Assembly (NCBI RefSeq): GCF_014650895.1
Contig: NZ_BMVV01000001.1
Location: 62,001 to 126,000, forward strand
Direction of reading: 5' to 3'
DNA: 64,000 nt
Origin: Streptomyces omiyaensis
GTDB lineage: Bacteria > Actinomycetota > Actinomycetes > Streptomycetales > Streptomycetaceae
The position numbers and the translations under genes were made by a program. The notes under the pieces are model-generated. The model had not been told where the DNA came from. It did not search any database and saw only the letters and a program-made list of their open reading frames with translations. This document shows, one piece after another, positions 63,854-64,000 of this stretch (position 1 is the first letter of the stretch; each line of letters opens with the position of its first letter).

Positions 63854-64000
63854 GCACCGACATCGAGCCCCGAGAGCACACCGAGCTGCGGGCCGCCGTC
63901 TCCGCGCTGGGCCGCCGCCACGGGCCCGGTTTCGACCGGGCGGCCCTGTGGGCGGAGGCCGGCAAGCTCGGCTACCTGGGCGTGAACCTGCCGGAGGAGT
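63850..64000 (+). CDS. Acyl-CoA dehydrogenase, partial (right edge)
   Basis: Only 50 codons are present: MSTDIEPREHTELRAAVSAL, then GRRHGPGFDRAALWAEAGKL and GYLGVNLPEE, the N-terminal helical start of acyl-CoA dehydrogenases. The ATG at 63850 overlaps the alpha-subunit stop, so it belongs to the operon. With a carboxylase it suggests an isovaleryl- or citronellyl-CoA route, a role not provable from this fragment. Confidence 0.8.
   Translation, partial: MSTDIEPREHTELRAAVSALGRRHGPGFDRAALWAEAGKLGYLGVNLPEE

Overview
The window is high-GC actinomycete chromosome, almost certainly Streptomyces. Signs of this are the very strong G/C bias at third codon positions, frequent GTG starts with GTGA/ATGA stop-start overlaps, futalosine-pathway menaquinone genes (mqnB, mqnD), actinobacterial families (DUF3027, DUF2530, DUF1272, DUF6879, HelD) and many secreted or lipoprotein products. 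No rRNA, tRNA or CRISPR array was seen.

Layout. 1-6.7 kb: efflux and regulator genes (DHA2-type exporter, LysE exporter, TetR repressor), an Ile-Gly-Ser repeat protein with a tail anchor, a serine D-Ala-D-Ala-carboxypeptidase/beta-lactamase-like enzyme and a histidine phosphatase. 6.9-11.4 kb: a copper block (copA, copZ, a secreted His-rich protein, cutC) whose divergent promoter carries three 17-bp CsoR-type palindromes; two more sit in front of the exporter at 294. 11.5-26.6 kb: housekeeping and accessory genes including HelD, an XPB-like helicase and its helicase-associated neighbour, a cold-shock protein and mqnB-mqnD. 27-36 kb: DUF3027 protein, a 1,040-residue HSP90-fold (sacsin-like) ATPase, a CtpE-like P-type ATPase and a purine permease. 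36-40 kb: MarR with an MFS exporter, a lamin-tail protein, thpR and a 29-residue membrane peptide.

40.0-45.3 kb holds the most striking locus. A 4,274-bp integrated element (40185-44458) lies inside an aldo/keto reductase gene, splitting it at codon 49; removing it restores an exact 990-nt reading frame. Joining the element ends rebuilds an attP with arms mirrored about an AC dinucleotide. The element carries an intact, about 86% identical copy of the very gene it disrupts, with the same palindromic promoter element. It also carries a small protein, a DUF6879 protein, a truncated helix-turn-helix regulator and a large serine recombinase killed by a TAA at codon 28. It looks like a fossilised element that carries a spare copy of its target gene.

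45.4-57.4 kb: PH-domain protein, SGNH hydrolase, alpha/beta hydrolase, serC, a fused FAD/Fe-S dehydrogenase, a LysR-DMT pair, a DUF1272 protein and a RibD-like reductase. 57.6-64 kb: a rightward catabolic operon (MDMPI-fold TIGR03084-type protein, AtuA/DUF1446, acyl-CoA carboxylase beta and alpha subunits, start of an acyl-CoA dehydrogenase), probably for leucine or acyclic terpenoid acyl-CoAs. Between AtuA and the carboxylase lies a 35-bp tandem repeat that forms a ladder of tiny ORFs, each overlapping the next by GTGA, ending on the carboxylase start codon.
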